From Bacillus sp. ISL-18 (lineage in GTDB: Bacteria > Bacillota > Bacilli > Bacillales > Cytobacillaceae), in the NCBI RefSeq assembly GCF_018613415.1, contig NZ_JAGGQG010000003.1, positions 186,001 through 250,000 of the forward strand: a stretch of DNA of 64,000 bases, read 5' to 3'. The position numbers and the translations under genes are program-made. Below the pieces are notes generated by a model, which saw nothing but the letters and a program-made list of their open reading frames with translations, was not told the origin of the DNA and searched no databases. How positions within the stretch are numbered: the stretch's first letter is position 1; each line of letters opens with the position of its first letter. Of this stretch, positions 50,401-60,083 are shown in pieces.

Positions 50401-51363
50401 TTAAACTGTTGCTTTTCGTTGCTCTACCCTCTTGGCAAACCAAGTCGTAATCAGCGGAGTGAAAATGGCAGTAACAATAACAGCTGCTGTAACTTGAAGT
50501 GTTGCTGTAGCTGCAATCTCACTATATCCGGTATAAACAGCCGCAACAGCCATTGGTACAGCTGCAGCATTTCCAGCAGTTGATGAAGCAGCAATACCTG
50601 CTATACCGTTTCCTCCTGTAATACGATCAATGATAAATAAGATTATTCCTGTAACAACGACTACCGCCACACCTAAGATGACACCAGAAAATCCAGCTTT
50701 CACGACATTAGTTAAGTTAATTCCAGCACCGATGGCTAAAGAAAACAATGGAATAATAACGTCTTGTCCCTTACTTAAGAATTCCCGCATTTTTTCATCA
50801 AGGTTTCCGAGGATCATTCCAAGTAATAAAGGAAGAATAGCAAACACAAATGCTAACAGTGGGAAACTTGCTAATCCAGCAACACCAAGAATTAACATCG
50901 TAAAGAATGGACCAGATTCAAGAGACATAATGGAATAAGCTGCAACATCCTCCGCTTTCTTTCCTAACTGCCCCATAAGTGCCATATAAAGTCCACCGTT
51001 TGTATCAGAAAATGCGGCTATGATTGCTAAAGCAGATAACCCTAAGAATAAGTGGTTCTGATCTGGAAAAATGGCTTTAATCAGTAAAGCGATAAGAAAT
51101 GTTGTTCCAATTTTACCAACCCATAAGCTTACCCCTTTTTTCAAGATGTAACCGGTTGCTTGGAATCGTATAGTTGAACCTAAACAAATATAAAATGCTG
51201 CTAGTAGAGCTGAAGTTCCTGTTAATAATCCCCCTGTAAAAGAACTTTTAAATTCAGGTAAATCAAAAATTCCAGGTAAAAATGTACGAATTAACGCTCC
51301 AATAAGTAAAGGTATTAACATCATACCGCCTGGAACTTTATCAATCGCTGCTTTAATTCTCAT
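50401..51363 (-). CDS. 2-keto-3-deoxygluconate permease-family transporter (KdgT-like)
   Basis: ATG 51363 is preferred because ATG 51372 is too close to AAGGGG. The 320-residue product is highly hydrophobic with about ten helices. RIKAAIDKVPGGMMLIPLLIGAL and FSDTNGGLYMALMGQLG are typical of the KdgT family. In this operon the cargo is probably the four-carbon sugar acid used by the kinase. It is the first gene of the operon, and a cre-like site lies about 50 bases upstream. Confidence 0.88.
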   Translation of the reverse strand: MRIKAAIDKVPGGMMLIPLLIGALIRTFLPGIFDLPEFKSSFTGGLLTGTSALLAAFYICLGSTIRFQATGYILKKGVSLWVGKIGTTFLIALLIKAIFPDQNHLFLGLSALAIIAAFSDTNGGLYMALMGQLGKKAEDVAAYSIMSLESGPFFTMLILGVAGLASFPLLAFVFAILPLLLGMILGNLDEKMREFLSKGQDVIIPLFSLAIGAGINLTNVVKAGFSGVILGVAVVVVTGIILFIIDRITGGNGIAGIAASSTAGNAAAVPMAVAAVYTGYSEIAATATLQVTAAVIVTAIFTPLITTWFAKRVEQRKATV

Positions 51364-51409
51364 TTTAATCATATCCCCTTATGTTGTATTTTTCAACAGT
51401 TAAAATATT

Positions 51410-51423
51410 TGAAATCGATTACA
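51410..51423 (-). promoter_or_regulatory. CcpA binding site (cre) upstream of the sugar-acid operon
   Basis: The minus strand reads TGTAATCGATTTCA, which fits the cre consensus TGNAANCGNWNNCW at every defined position. Location just before the first gene suggests glucose repression. Confidence 0.7.
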
Positions 51424-51448
51424 TTTATTATTCTAATTCCATTCGACA

Positions 51449-51506
51449 AAAAATGCAACAGTTTTATTTCAAATAAATTTATATGAAATAAAACTGTTGC
51501 ATTTTT
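51449..51506 (-). terminator. Long terminator after the PrpR-like regulator gene
   Basis: Perfect 23-base arms at 51449-51471 and 51484-51506 with a 12-base loop. On the minus strand a T-run follows. It separates the regulator from the permease operon. Confidence 0.85.
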
Positions 51507-51520
51507 AAACGTTTATTAAA

Positions 51521-53221
51521 TTAACCTTTTAACTTACGCCAAAGTGTGGAGCGATTGATATTTAAGCGTTTAGCTGCTTTTGTTTGGTTGAATTCCTCTT
51601 CTTCTAACACTTTTTCAATAATCTTCTTCTCGATGTCTTCTAAGGTCCCCGTCAAAAAATCAGAGGAAATTTCCACTGCGGATCCTTTCTGTTGTAACAG
51701 ACTTTCAACTAATCCTTTTTCAATAACATAACCCTTTTCCATGAGAACGGCATCTTTTAATATTGCCTTTAATTCTCCTACATTACCTGGCCAATCATAC
51801 TCCCCCAATAATGCTAACCCATCTTCTCTCATTTTAATGGCAGATGTCCCTAACGTTTGGTTAAAATGAAGAATAAACGACGTCACAAGCTCCTTTAAAT
51901 CCTCTTTCCGTTCAGCCAAAGAAGGGATATAAATCCGAATAATATCATCACTATATATTTCCCAAGAGTGCTGTAGTTCGATCATTCCAATAATAATTGT
52001 TATTCCTCTAACTTTTATAGACCCGATTTTTCTCCAAAGCTCATCTCTTAATGCCTCATCTAAAAGATCAATAGAATGAATATAGATGGTTTTGATATCC
52101 TTATCTACCTTTTCAAGACTGATATCTAGTAAATCCAATGCTTTTATCGAAGCAAATAAGCCGTTCCCATGTGTTTTATGGTAATGAATATACTGAGCAA
52201 TCAATTCCTTTTCGGTACCCCTTTTTCCATTTAAGATAAAACTAGTGTGAGAAAGACAGCGATCAATCATATTTAGACATGAATTCATTGCTTTACTATG
52301 TTGAATAATTGGCGGGGGAGCCAGCACATTGACCTTCATAATTTCTTCTGATTCAGGATTAATCTTCAAATGAGAAAATTGACAAAAAAGATAGGAGGAT
52401 TCTGTTGTCATTATTTTCGTTTTGATTAGTTTTAATGTTTCCCCATTATTATCTTTGATATAGGAGATTTCCTTCCCACTAGCTTCATCCTGATTTGTAT
52501 CCATAATCAATGGAATTTCATTTATGGGTCTTGAGTGGAAAGTAGTCCATTGTTCATAGACAATATCGCCATTGTGAGAAAGAAGCATAAAGTCTTTTGC
52601 AGTAACATGTAATAAAGCCTTTAATCGTTCGATTTCCAACTTATTATTCAGCATCCATCTTGCCACCATTTTCGCTTCCTTAAATGAATCAAATATGGCT
52701 TCCCTTCCCGATTGAAGCAATATTCCTAGCAACCCCAATCTTGAAGCTGTTTCAAACGTTACGACATCCCCTATGATGAGTTGATAACCTTCTTGCTTTA
52801 ACCTTGATAGTAATGGCTCTGTTTCACTTTCATCATTAATCGTGAAAATATCTATTGGAATATCCAAAAGGTCTATAATCGCTTTTGCTCCAAGAGTAAT
52901 AGTTGGGAAACCAACGATCGCCTTCTTCCTGGGAAGATCATTCGCAAGCGTGAAGACTCGAAGCATATCGTAACCAGAAATATGGACATCGATAACCGGA
53001 ATGCCAACCGCTTCACCAATCAGCTTTGCCGTTCCACCACGACTGATGATGACGTCGAATCCTTGTGCTTCCGCCTTTTTTGCTAAAGCAACGCCTTCCT
53101 GAAGATTTCCAATTTTAATGTGGAGATCTATTTCGGTCTCTTCATACCGACACTCTTCTATTAAATTCTCCATAGCGGCATACGGGGCCACAAACAACGC
53201 TTTTATCTTCATTCGTACCAC
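51521..53221 (-). CDS. PrpR-like regulator with degenerate AAA+ domain
   Basis: 566 residues. The N-terminal 190 residues are a PrpR_N sensor (IIEECR-ETEIDLHIKIGNLQEGV, GFDVIISRGGTAKLI, VIDVHISGYDMLR). The middle has the layout of a sigma-54 AAA+ domain, but Walker A is replaced by LNGKRGTEKELIAQ and the GAFTGA loop is absent (HGNGLFASIKALDL). The WPGNVGELK segment near residue 480 is kept, and the C-terminus is a Fis-type helix-turn-helix (NQTKAAKRLNINRSTLWRK). It probably regulates the adjacent sugar-acid operon without activating sigma-54. The start is GTG at 53221 or ATG at 53212. Confidence 0.82.
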   Translation of the reverse strand: MVRMKIKALFVAPYAAMENLIEECRYEETEIDLHIKIGNLQEGVALAKKAEAQGFDVIISRGGTAKLIGEAVGIPVIDVHISGYDMLRVFTLANDLPRKKAIVGFPTITLGAKAIIDLLDIPIDIFTINDESETEPLLSRLKQEGYQLIIGDVVTFETASRLGLLGILLQSGREAIFDSFKEAKMVARWMLNNKLEIERLKALLHVTAKDFMLLSHNGDIVYEQWTTFHSRPINEIPLIMDTNQDEASGKEISYIKDNNGETLKLIKTKIMTTESSYLFCQFSHLKINPESEEIMKVNVLAPPPIIQHSKAMNSCLNMIDRCLSHTSFILNGKRGTEKELIAQYIHYHKTHGNGLFASIKALDLLDISLEKVDKDIKTIYIHSIDLLDEALRDELWRKIGSIKVRGITIIIGMIELQHSWEIYSDDIIRIYIPSLAERKEDLKELVTSFILHFNQTLGTSAIKMREDGLALLGEYDWPGNVGELKAILKDAVLMEKGYVIEKGLVESLLQQKGSAVEISSDFLTGTLEDIEKKIIEKVLEEEEFNQTKAAKRLNINRSTLWRKLKG

Positions 53222-53480
53222 AACCTATATCCTTTAAATTCTAGTCTAGTCATAGCATAAGTCGAAGGGGATTGCAATGTGCAGAAGATTATTGAGTTTA
53301 AAAGCTATCAACTAGAAATGTTTTCCGACACTTTATATGTACCAGGCGTTTTAACTATGCAATTAATTGTTTGATTAACTTTTGTATCAATCAGTATCGG
53401 TGCTTCAGCACTCTCTCAACAAGAATTTTTAAATAAAAGATGATATTATTACTAATAAATAACTACCAATAGGAGGCAGC

Positions 53481-53879
53481 ATGAAAAAGCTTGTAAAAGT
53501 AGTGGCAGCGATTATTGAAAATGAAAACCAAGAAATTCTATGTGCTCTAAGATCTCCTGAAATGTCTATACCAAATATGTGGGAGTTCCCTGGTGGGAAA
53601 GTAGAAGCAAATGAAGACATTTTCTCAGCATTAGAGAGAGAAATTACTGAAGAGTTAGATTGTAAAATTGAGACATACAAAGAAGTATTTAATGACAATA
53701 CCCATGAATACGAAACGTTTATTATCAATTTAATCTCAATCAAATGTAGAGTTGTTGAAGGTACCCCAACAAAGAGTGAGCATTCAAAACTCATTTGGTT
53801 AAAAAGAGAAAATCTCGATTCACTTAAATGGGCCCCAGCTGATATTCCCGCAGTTGAACAACTAATCAATGAAAAGTAG
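53481..53879 (+). CDS. NUDIX hydrolase, (deoxy)nucleoside triphosphate pyrophosphohydrolase type
   Basis: 132 residues, MutT-like size. The Nudix box is complete: GGKVEANEDIFSALEREITEEL, containing REITEEL with the metal-binding glutamates. EFPGGK precedes it, as in MutT. It would hydrolyse NTP or dNTP analogues to monophosphates and pyrophosphate. TAGGAGGCAGC precedes the ATG. It is convergent with the PLD-helicase gene and shares its terminator. Confidence 0.9.
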   Translation: MKKLVKVVAAIIENENQEILCALRSPEMSIPNMWEFPGGKVEANEDIFSALEREITEELDCKIETYKEVFNDNTHEYETFIINLISIKCRVVEGTPTKSEHSKLIWLKRENLDSLKWAPADIPAVEQLINEK

Positions 53880-53911
53880 TCTTCTCAAAATGAGAAGACT
53901 ACACTTTTTTT
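53876..53911. terminator. Shared bidirectional terminator of the NUDIX and helicase genes
   Basis: GTAGTCTTCTCA (53876-53887) pairs perfectly with 53891-53902 around a three-base loop. T-runs flank both sides. Confidence 0.9.
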
Positions 53912-56712
53912 GTAAACTCTGTATAAAGACTTGCAGGAACTTCATTTTCTAATTCCATCCTTACTGTAATCGGTTTATCCCCTTCAAAATAAACGGAATT
54001 TCCTTTTCCTATATAAATATAAGGCTCCGTCTTTCCATCAATTTCTCTATACTTTCGAATAAATAAATGAAGATTAACCCCTCGTTGTTTATTAAAAATA
54101 ATATTCTTCCCTCTCTCAGACTGCTGGGTGGTACTATTTACAGACTGCCACTGGAATTCATGAGGATTAATAAATTTATCTTTGTAATTGATACTTTCCT
54201 TTACGTCCTCTTCTTTATGTAGGTCAATAAATAGGAAATACTCATTTCCATTCGCCAGCAAGCCCGAACCTCTAAAGGAACTATGAATTTTTCGATAGTT
54301 AGAAAGTAATGCCGCATCTATCATTTGATATTGCTCATAAAGTTTAAAATGTGGGACACCGTAGTATTTCCCTTTAAACTCATGCTCGTATCGAAAAATT
54401 CCATAGGTGATGATATCTTCAATAAACCTTCTGTAATCCACATTTTCTAATAGATTTTTAAAAAGAGGCGTTTTAGTCAATTTACCGTTGCTATAATGAA
54501 CCAATCCCGGTTTATTCTTAATCTGGCCACTGTCATAATAATTTTGATTTAAACATTCAAACGCATGTAATAGACTATCATCATCTACATTACTAATCAT
54601 CTTTAGAATTTGGTTTTTTGCAATTTCTAGGTTGATTTCTTCATGTTCTAACAAATACCTAATGATGACAAACTCATAAATTCTTTTTATTGGAAGTTTA
54701 CTTGATAATTCTTTTAACGTCCCTTCAAAATCCTCATTTTGTAAGAGTTCCTTTAAGTAGTCATCCTTCTCTACCTTCGCAATAAATGAGATATACGTTT
54801 TTTCCCGGTCAATGAATTTGATGGGATCTGGCGCACCGTCATACTTCAGATAATCCAACAGTAAATAAGGTATCCTGCCCTGATTAAGCTTTTTAAATTC
54901 AAAATACTCTTCCTTTAGATACTTCATGGAATTAAAGTTTTCTTTGTCAATTTGAGCTAGAATTCTTTCTTCCGAAATCTTATCCATTTGAATATGAGTA
55001 CAGCCAGGAATGTTTGCGAACCCAGTGGCTACAGCTACTTTTAAGCTTTCCTTATCATAGTATCGGCTGCCATTTAACGCCAAAGCAATTAGGAATGTCT
55101 TATTATGGTTTCCGATAAAATCAAGGACAGTTAAGAATTCTTTATTCGCATGCTTTCGTAAGCCTCTCCCTAATTGTTGAATAAACACAATAGGAGAATT
55201 GGTTGGCCTTAGCATTAAAACGGTATTAATAGTGGGAATATCAACACCCTCATTAAAAATATCGACAGTAAAAATAAATTCTAAGTCATCATGGTCATTT
55301 TCTAATCGATTAATGTACATTTCTCGAGTTTGTGGCGAGTCGGCACCATATAGACATACACTTTTATAGCCTCGTTTAGTAAATTCACTCGCCATATACT
55401 GAGCATGTTCTATACTTACACAGAAACCTAACCCTTTTCGTTTCTCACCATCATGCCCATAAAAATCCATCTTATCAATAATAAAATCAACTCGTTCATT
55501 GACCTTAAGTCGCTTGGTGATCTCAGTGATATCATCTATGTCTACATCACTTAGATCGATGCCTTCGATATCTGTTATTCCAAAATAGTGAAACGGAATG
55601 ACCAGCTCATCCTCTAAAGCCTCATGTAAACGAACCTCTAGAGCAACATTATTATCAAAAAGATCAAACACATTATAGCCATCACTACGTTCCGGGGTTG
55701 CGGTCATCCCTAAGGTAAATTTCGGCTCAAAGTAATTAAGTACTGATTGGTAAGTTGGACTTGTTGCATGGTGAGCTTCGTCAATAATCAGATATTCAAA
55801 CTCTTCGCTTTCAAATTCATGATAACATTTGGAAATAGTCTGGATAGTTGCAAAAACATAATCCACATTCTTTTGTTTATGATTACCTGTTAGTAAGCCA
55901 AAAGAAAGGCCCTCATTCGGTAAGAGCATTTCAAAAGTATCCTTTGCCTTTTTCAAAATCTCTTCTCGATGTACAATGAAAAGGAGTTTCTTAGGTTTGT
56001 AGCTCTTCACATCAAAGGCAGACATGTAGGTTTTGCCCGTACCTGTTGCAGCAATGACGAGTGCTTTCGTCTCTCCAAAACTCCTCAGTCTTTCGAGATT
56101 TTCTGTAGCTCGCTTTTGCATTCTATTGGGAACAATATACTGTTTATTTTCATAAATCATTTGATGAGTGATTTGAGTACTCTTGAAAATTTTTAAAAAA
56201 TCCTCGTATCTCTTAATAAAATCCTCGTCGGCATTCTCACTCATATTCCAAAGGAAATCATATTCCTTTAAAACATCCTTTATAAAACGGCCATTTTCTT
56301 TAGTTATAATTTCAACATTCCATTCAATATTGCTTTTCAGTGCACTTTGAGTAATATTGGATGAACCAATTATCACTTTATAACTATCTTTGTACTCAAA
56401 TATGTATGCTTTCGTATGAAATCCAATTTCTTTATCAGTAACGAAAACTTTTAAATCAACATTATTAAACTCTCTAATTTTTTCTAGCGCCTTTGCATCG
56501 GTAAAATTAAGGTAGGTGGAAGTGATAATTCTACCTTTAATTCCTCTTTTCTCTGCTTCCATTAAAGGATCTAGGAGTAGTTGGAGGCCGCTGAAATTTA
56601 TGAAAGCAACACTAAAGTAAAACCTCTCACACTCTCTCATTGATTTGACTAACTCTCTTAATAAATTACCCTTTGCTGAGTTAACAATTAGTTTCTTTTC
56701 GACCGATTCCAT
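53899..56712 (-). CDS. PLD-nuclease / superfamily 2 helicase / DUF3427 protein
   Basis: 937 residues with three parts. Residues 1-170 form a phospholipase D-like nuclease with His99-x-Lys101 and GSSN (116-119). Residues about 195-560 form an SF2 helicase: Walker A AATGTGKT (221-228), DEAH (311-314), TATP (337-340) and motif VI QQLGRGLRK. The remaining 370 residues match DUF3427, with IYIGKGNSVYFEGDKP near the end. Only one HKD motif is seen, so the nuclease may act as a dimer. Similar helicases occur in restriction-like and phage-defence loci. GTCAGGAG precedes the ATG. Confidence 0.85.
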   Translation of the reverse strand: MESVEKKLIVNSAKGNLLRELVKSMRECERFYFSVAFINFSGLQLLLDPLMEAEKRGIKGRIITSTYLNFTDAKALEKIREFNNVDLKVFVTDKEIGFHTKAYIFEYKDSYKVIIGSSNITQSALKSNIEWNVEIITKENGRFIKDVLKEYDFLWNMSENADEDFIKRYEDFLKIFKSTQITHQMIYENKQYIVPNRMQKRATENLERLRSFGETKALVIAATGTGKTYMSAFDVKSYKPKKLLFIVHREEILKKAKDTFEMLLPNEGLSFGLLTGNHKQKNVDYVFATIQTISKCYHEFESEEFEYLIIDEAHHATSPTYQSVLNYFEPKFTLGMTATPERSDGYNVFDLFDNNVALEVRLHEALEDELVIPFHYFGITDIEGIDLSDVDIDDITEITKRLKVNERVDFIIDKMDFYGHDGEKRKGLGFCVSIEHAQYMASEFTKRGYKSVCLYGADSPQTREMYINRLENDHDDLEFIFTVDIFNEGVDIPTINTVLMLRPTNSPIVFIQQLGRGLRKHANKEFLTVLDFIGNHNKTFLIALALNGSRYYDKESLKVAVATGFANIPGCTHIQMDKISEERILAQIDKENFNSMKYLKEEYFEFKKLNQGRIPYLLLDYLKYDGAPDPIKFIDREKTYISFIAKVEKDDYLKELLQNEDFEGTLKELSSKLPIKRIYEFVIIRYLLEHEEINLEIAKNQILKMISNVDDDSLLHAFECLNQNYYDSGQIKNKPGLVHYSNGKLTKTPLFKNLLENVDYRRFIEDIITYGIFRYEHEFKGKYYGVPHFKLYEQYQMIDAALLSNYRKIHSSFRGSGLLANGNEYFLFIDLHKEEDVKESINYKDKFINPHEFQWQSVNSTTQQSERGKNIIFNKQRGVNLHLFIRKYREIDGKTEPYIYIGKGNSVYFEGDKPITVRMELENEVPASLYTEFTKKV

Positions 56713-56796
56713 GGGATTCTCCTGACTACTTTTACCATTAAGTACTGTTATTTATTGGATACTTGTGAAAATTGTACTATATTTGGTGGTAAATAA

Positions 56797-56830
56797 AAAG
56801 ATCCTCTATTTTAATGAATGGAGGATCTTT
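56797..56830 (-). terminator. Terminator after the YesN-like regulator gene
   Basis: AAAGATCCTC (56797-56806) pairs with GAGGATCTTT (56821-56830). On the minus strand TTTTATTT follows. A second hairpin at 56844-56870 lies just before it. Confidence 0.8.
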
Positions 56831-56884
56831 CTCTAAATTTTATCTCTTAAAAGAGCCTTGATCTTTTAAGATCTAATACGCCCA

Positions 56885-58147
56885 CTACCTTTTGTATTCA
56901 GCTTCCTTAACGTTGAAAATTCGGGTTTTGTTGGTGAGACCCCTATATTCAATCGGAGAAATCCCTTCGCTGCCTTTAAAGGTTTTATTAAAATAACTCT
57001 GATTCTCATAACCTAACATATCGCTAATTTCAAGAATGGAATAGTTAGTTTGGTCTAATAAATCCTTTGCACGATTCATTTTTTGTTTAACAACATATTT
57101 AACAAAATTTTCGCCCACTTCTTTTTTAAACAACCTGCTAAAATAACTGGAATTAAGATGCAGAAAGTTTGCTACTTCCTCTAACGTTATTCTTCGGTGC
57201 AAATTTTCAAAAATATATTTACAGGCATTTTCAATTTCAACATTAGAACTGATTTTTGAAACATTTAGCTCAATCAGTTTTCTCATTTGGATTTTTATAT
57301 CTAAGGGATTTGCAGCAGGGCCTCCTACCACAAATGAAAGCGCTATATCAAACGTGTCTTGAAAGGTAATCTTTATCTTTTCCAACAACTTCTTTGTTTT
57401 TAGCATGTCCCTTTCTGGAGCAGATCTTAGTGGAACAAATAGAAAGGACATCTCTTTTTCAAATTGGCCATGAACTGCATTTTCCGCTTCTTGTTCGATT
57501 ATCTCTGTTATAACAGAATGAACAAAATAATTAAGTAATGCGACTGATTGAAAATAATGGATGACAGGTTGGTAATTATTTATTGTACATTTGATAATCA
57601 TATACGTTTGAGTGGCCCCCCACCCTAGCAATTGAGCTTCTTCCTGCCACACTTCCACGCTGTGGATGGGTTGATGAACTAATTTATTTATAAATCTTTC
57701 TTTCATTAATCCTTTATTTTGCTCAATGGTCCTTTTCATTTGTAACTGCTTCTTTTTACTGTTATTTTCTTTATCAAGGATCTGAACACACTTGCGCAGC
57801 AAAACTATAATTTCTTCTATATCCAATGTATCTTTCAGAATATATTCCTGGACATTTAATTTAAGTGCCTGATGAGCAAATTTAAATTCATTATGGCACG
57901 AAAGAATTGTCACTAGTAATGAAGGATTTTTTTCCTTTAATATTTTTGTAAGTTCAATACCATTTAACTTTGGCATACCAATATCTGTTATGAGGATATC
58001 CGGCATATTTTCTTCGGCTTCCTGTAAAGCACTCAATCCATTTACATGGATACTTTGTAATACCAGCCCAAGTTCTGCCCAATTAATCATTTCTGAAAGG
58101 AATTCCAGCACAGGATAATCATCATCGACTAACATCACCTTATACAT
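56885..58147 (-). CDS. Response regulator, YesN/AraC type
   Basis: 420 residues. The receiver domain (1-120) has the acidic cluster VDDDYP and phospho-acceptor Asp55 in ILITDIGMPKLNG, plus the conserved Lys in LKD. The C-terminal 100 residues are an AraC/XylS double helix-turn-helix (ITLEEVANFLHLNSSYFSRLFKKEVGENF, then SILEISDMLGYENQSYFNKTFK). It pairs with the kinase gene just upstream, which overlaps it by eight bases, and most likely activates the ABC transporter genes. Confidence 0.9.
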   Translation of the reverse strand: MYKVMLVDDDYPVLEFLSEMINWAELGLVLQSIHVNGLSALQEAEENMPDILITDIGMPKLNGIELTKILKEKNPSLLVTILSCHNEFKFAHQALKLNVQEYILKDTLDIEEIIVLLRKCVQILDKENNSKKKQLQMKRTIEQNKGLMKERFINKLVHQPIHSVEVWQEEAQLLGWGATQTYMIIKCTINNYQPVIHYFQSVALLNYFVHSVITEIIEQEAENAVHGQFEKEMSFLFVPLRSAPERDMLKTKKLLEKIKITFQDTFDIALSFVVGGPAANPLDIKIQMRKLIELNVSKISSNVEIENACKYIFENLHRRITLEEVANFLHLNSSYFSRLFKKEVGENFVKYVVKQKMNRAKDLLDQTNYSILEISDMLGYENQSYFNKTFKGSEGISPIEYRGLTNKTRIFNVKEAEYKR

Positions 58148-59960
58148 GCTTCTGCTCCTCTCTAATTGGGATATACATGGTTACTTTGGTTCCCTTATCC
58201 AGTTCACTCTCCACATGCATGGTAAAGGCTTCACCAAATGTTAATTTCATTCGTTCATTTACATTTGTTAACCCAATACTCGAAAAGCCCTTTCCAGAAT
58301 CACTTAACGCAGATGTGTCAGGAACTGACTTATGGAGAGTTTCTCCAATGGCGGAAAGCTGCTCCATCTTCATACCTGCACCATTATCCTCAACCTCAAC
58401 CATCAATACACCATTTAGATAATTCCCTTTTATTAAAATAAACCCCTCACGGTCACTTAATCCATGAATAATAGAATTCTCAATGATAGGCTGGAGGATT
58501 AATCGAGGAATTTTGATAGGATGGGTTTCAACCGAAACAGCCATTCTTAATTCGATTCGGTTTCTTTGGCGCATATTCATTATCCGAATATAATCTTTAT
58601 TAATCTCCAGTTCCTCTTGAAAAGTAATCATTTCCTTATGTTTATCAAACGTCATTCTTAAAAGTTTTGATAAGGAACTAATCATTTCCGCACTTTCAGA
58701 ATCACGTTTTAATAAAACTTTCATTCTAATAGAATTTAAAACATTAAATAAAAAATGTGGATTGATTTGTGCCTGTAACATGGCTAATTCTGCTTCCCGC
58801 TTTCTTGACTGTGTCAGCGTATTCTCCTCAATTACTTCATTTACCTTATCCAGCATTTGATTAAATGAGGAAGAGAGCGTTGCTATTTCATCATGCCCCT
58901 TTACGATTGAACGTATAGACAAATCACCTTTCTGGACTTTTTTCGCTACATTTCGTAATTCAACCAACCGATTCAATAATCTGCTTAAAAGGTATATAAG
59001 TAAGAGTAGAAATGCAATAAAAAAAAGAGATTGAAAAAGAAATACTCGTTTGAAAATTGAATTAATTTTTGAGATTGCATGATCATAAGGGATAAGCGAG
59101 ATTAATTTCCAACCTGTAATCGATAGTTCACGAGTATTGATTAAATACTCTTTTCCCTCTATCGTCATTACATCTTTTGAAGAGTTCTCCGCTATTTCAT
59201 TCAATTGCTTAGACAAATTCAAATGAAATGGCTGATTCTTTGCAATGAGCTGATTTTGTTCATTTAGGAGCAGCATATTATGATCTGCATTTTCACTGCT
59301 TAATATTTCGTTCATTCTATTTCCCATTATGGTTACCATGGCATATCCATAGACTCCTGAATTACTATCCCTTAATGGTCTTGCAACAGATAGTTGAAAG
59401 GAATTATTTTTCCTCTCCGATGCAATCATAGTCGGCTGGGGCGCAATCCAAATGGAACGATAACCTTTCAGTCTATTTAAAATAATAAACCATGATTCTT
59501 TTTTTATGTCTAGTGGATTAAATTCACGGAAGGAGTAGTTCGTGTAATACTTTCCATGATTCAGCAAGATGGTTATATATACTTTTTGATCCTTTAATGT
59601 AATTGTATCCAATGTCTGTTGAACTTTTTGATCATTAATGAATTCTTCATAATCTGTTGCCACATCATGATTCATTTTATTATTGATTGGATCTTTTAAG
59701 ATCGCATTAAGCTCTGTATCAAGCTGAATAAAGTTAAGTGTATACAGCATATCTTCGAATACTTTTTTAAAGTATTCATCTGTTAATTCCAACTCATTTT
59801 GAGCACTGATATTAGCCTGCTCTTTTACAGCGTCTTTTGTTAAATAGTTATAGATTGTAAATGTAATAATCGCAGGAAGGATTAAGCATGTAATCGCTAT
59901 AATCAGCACTTTATCACGAAAAGACAGGAACGATGCCATTCGTTTCATATGCGTTTTCAT
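58140..59960 (-). CDS. Sensor histidine kinase, YesM type
   Basis: 606 residues. Two membrane segments (about 17-38 and 300-325) flank an extracellular Cache-like sensor. A HAMP domain (about 325-380) follows, then the His_kinase domain with ELAMLQAQINPHFLFNVLNSI carrying the phospho-acceptor His, and an ATPase domain with QPIIENSIIHG and DNGAGM. It probably senses a carbohydrate or the loaded binding protein. GAGGAGG lies seven bases before the ATG. Confidence 0.9.
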   Translation of the reverse strand: MKTHMKRMASFLSFRDKVLIIAITCLILPAIITFTIYNYLTKDAVKEQANISAQNELELTDEYFKKVFEDMLYTLNFIQLDTELNAILKDPINNKMNHDVATDYEEFINDQKVQQTLDTITLKDQKVYITILLNHGKYYTNYSFREFNPLDIKKESWFIILNRLKGYRSIWIAPQPTMIASERKNNSFQLSVARPLRDSNSGVYGYAMVTIMGNRMNEILSSENADHNMLLLNEQNQLIAKNQPFHLNLSKQLNEIAENSSKDVMTIEGKEYLINTRELSITGWKLISLIPYDHAISKINSIFKRVFLFQSLFFIAFLLLLIYLLSRLLNRLVELRNVAKKVQKGDLSIRSIVKGHDEIATLSSSFNQMLDKVNEVIEENTLTQSRKREAELAMLQAQINPHFLFNVLNSIRMKVLLKRDSESAEMISSLSKLLRMTFDKHKEMITFQEELEINKDYIRIMNMRQRNRIELRMAVSVETHPIKIPRLILQPIIENSIIHGLSDREGFILIKGNYLNGVLMVEVEDNGAGMKMEQLSAIGETLHKSVPDTSALSDSGKGFSSIGLTNVNERMKLTFGEAFTMHVESELDKGTKVTMYIPIREEQKHV

Positions 59961-60083
59961 CCACCAACCTCCTCGTAAGGAATGATTGGGGCTGAAAAAG
60001 CGGCATCGCCCCTGTCTCTATTATATACTTAACTTTCAAAGTAAGAAAATACCAGTATTTCATATAAGTAAGTTAAGCTGCAC

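Noticed and set aside
51364..51448. Sigma-54 (-24/-12) promoter upstream of the permease operon, expected from the PrpR-like neighbour
   Set aside because: No convincing TGGCAC-N5-TTGC motif was seen, and the regulator lacks the GAFTGA loop.
53279..53374. 31-codon frame starting at GTG behind GAAGGGG
   Set aside because: Too short, no recognised family and no terminator or operon context; could be chance in A/T-rich DNA.
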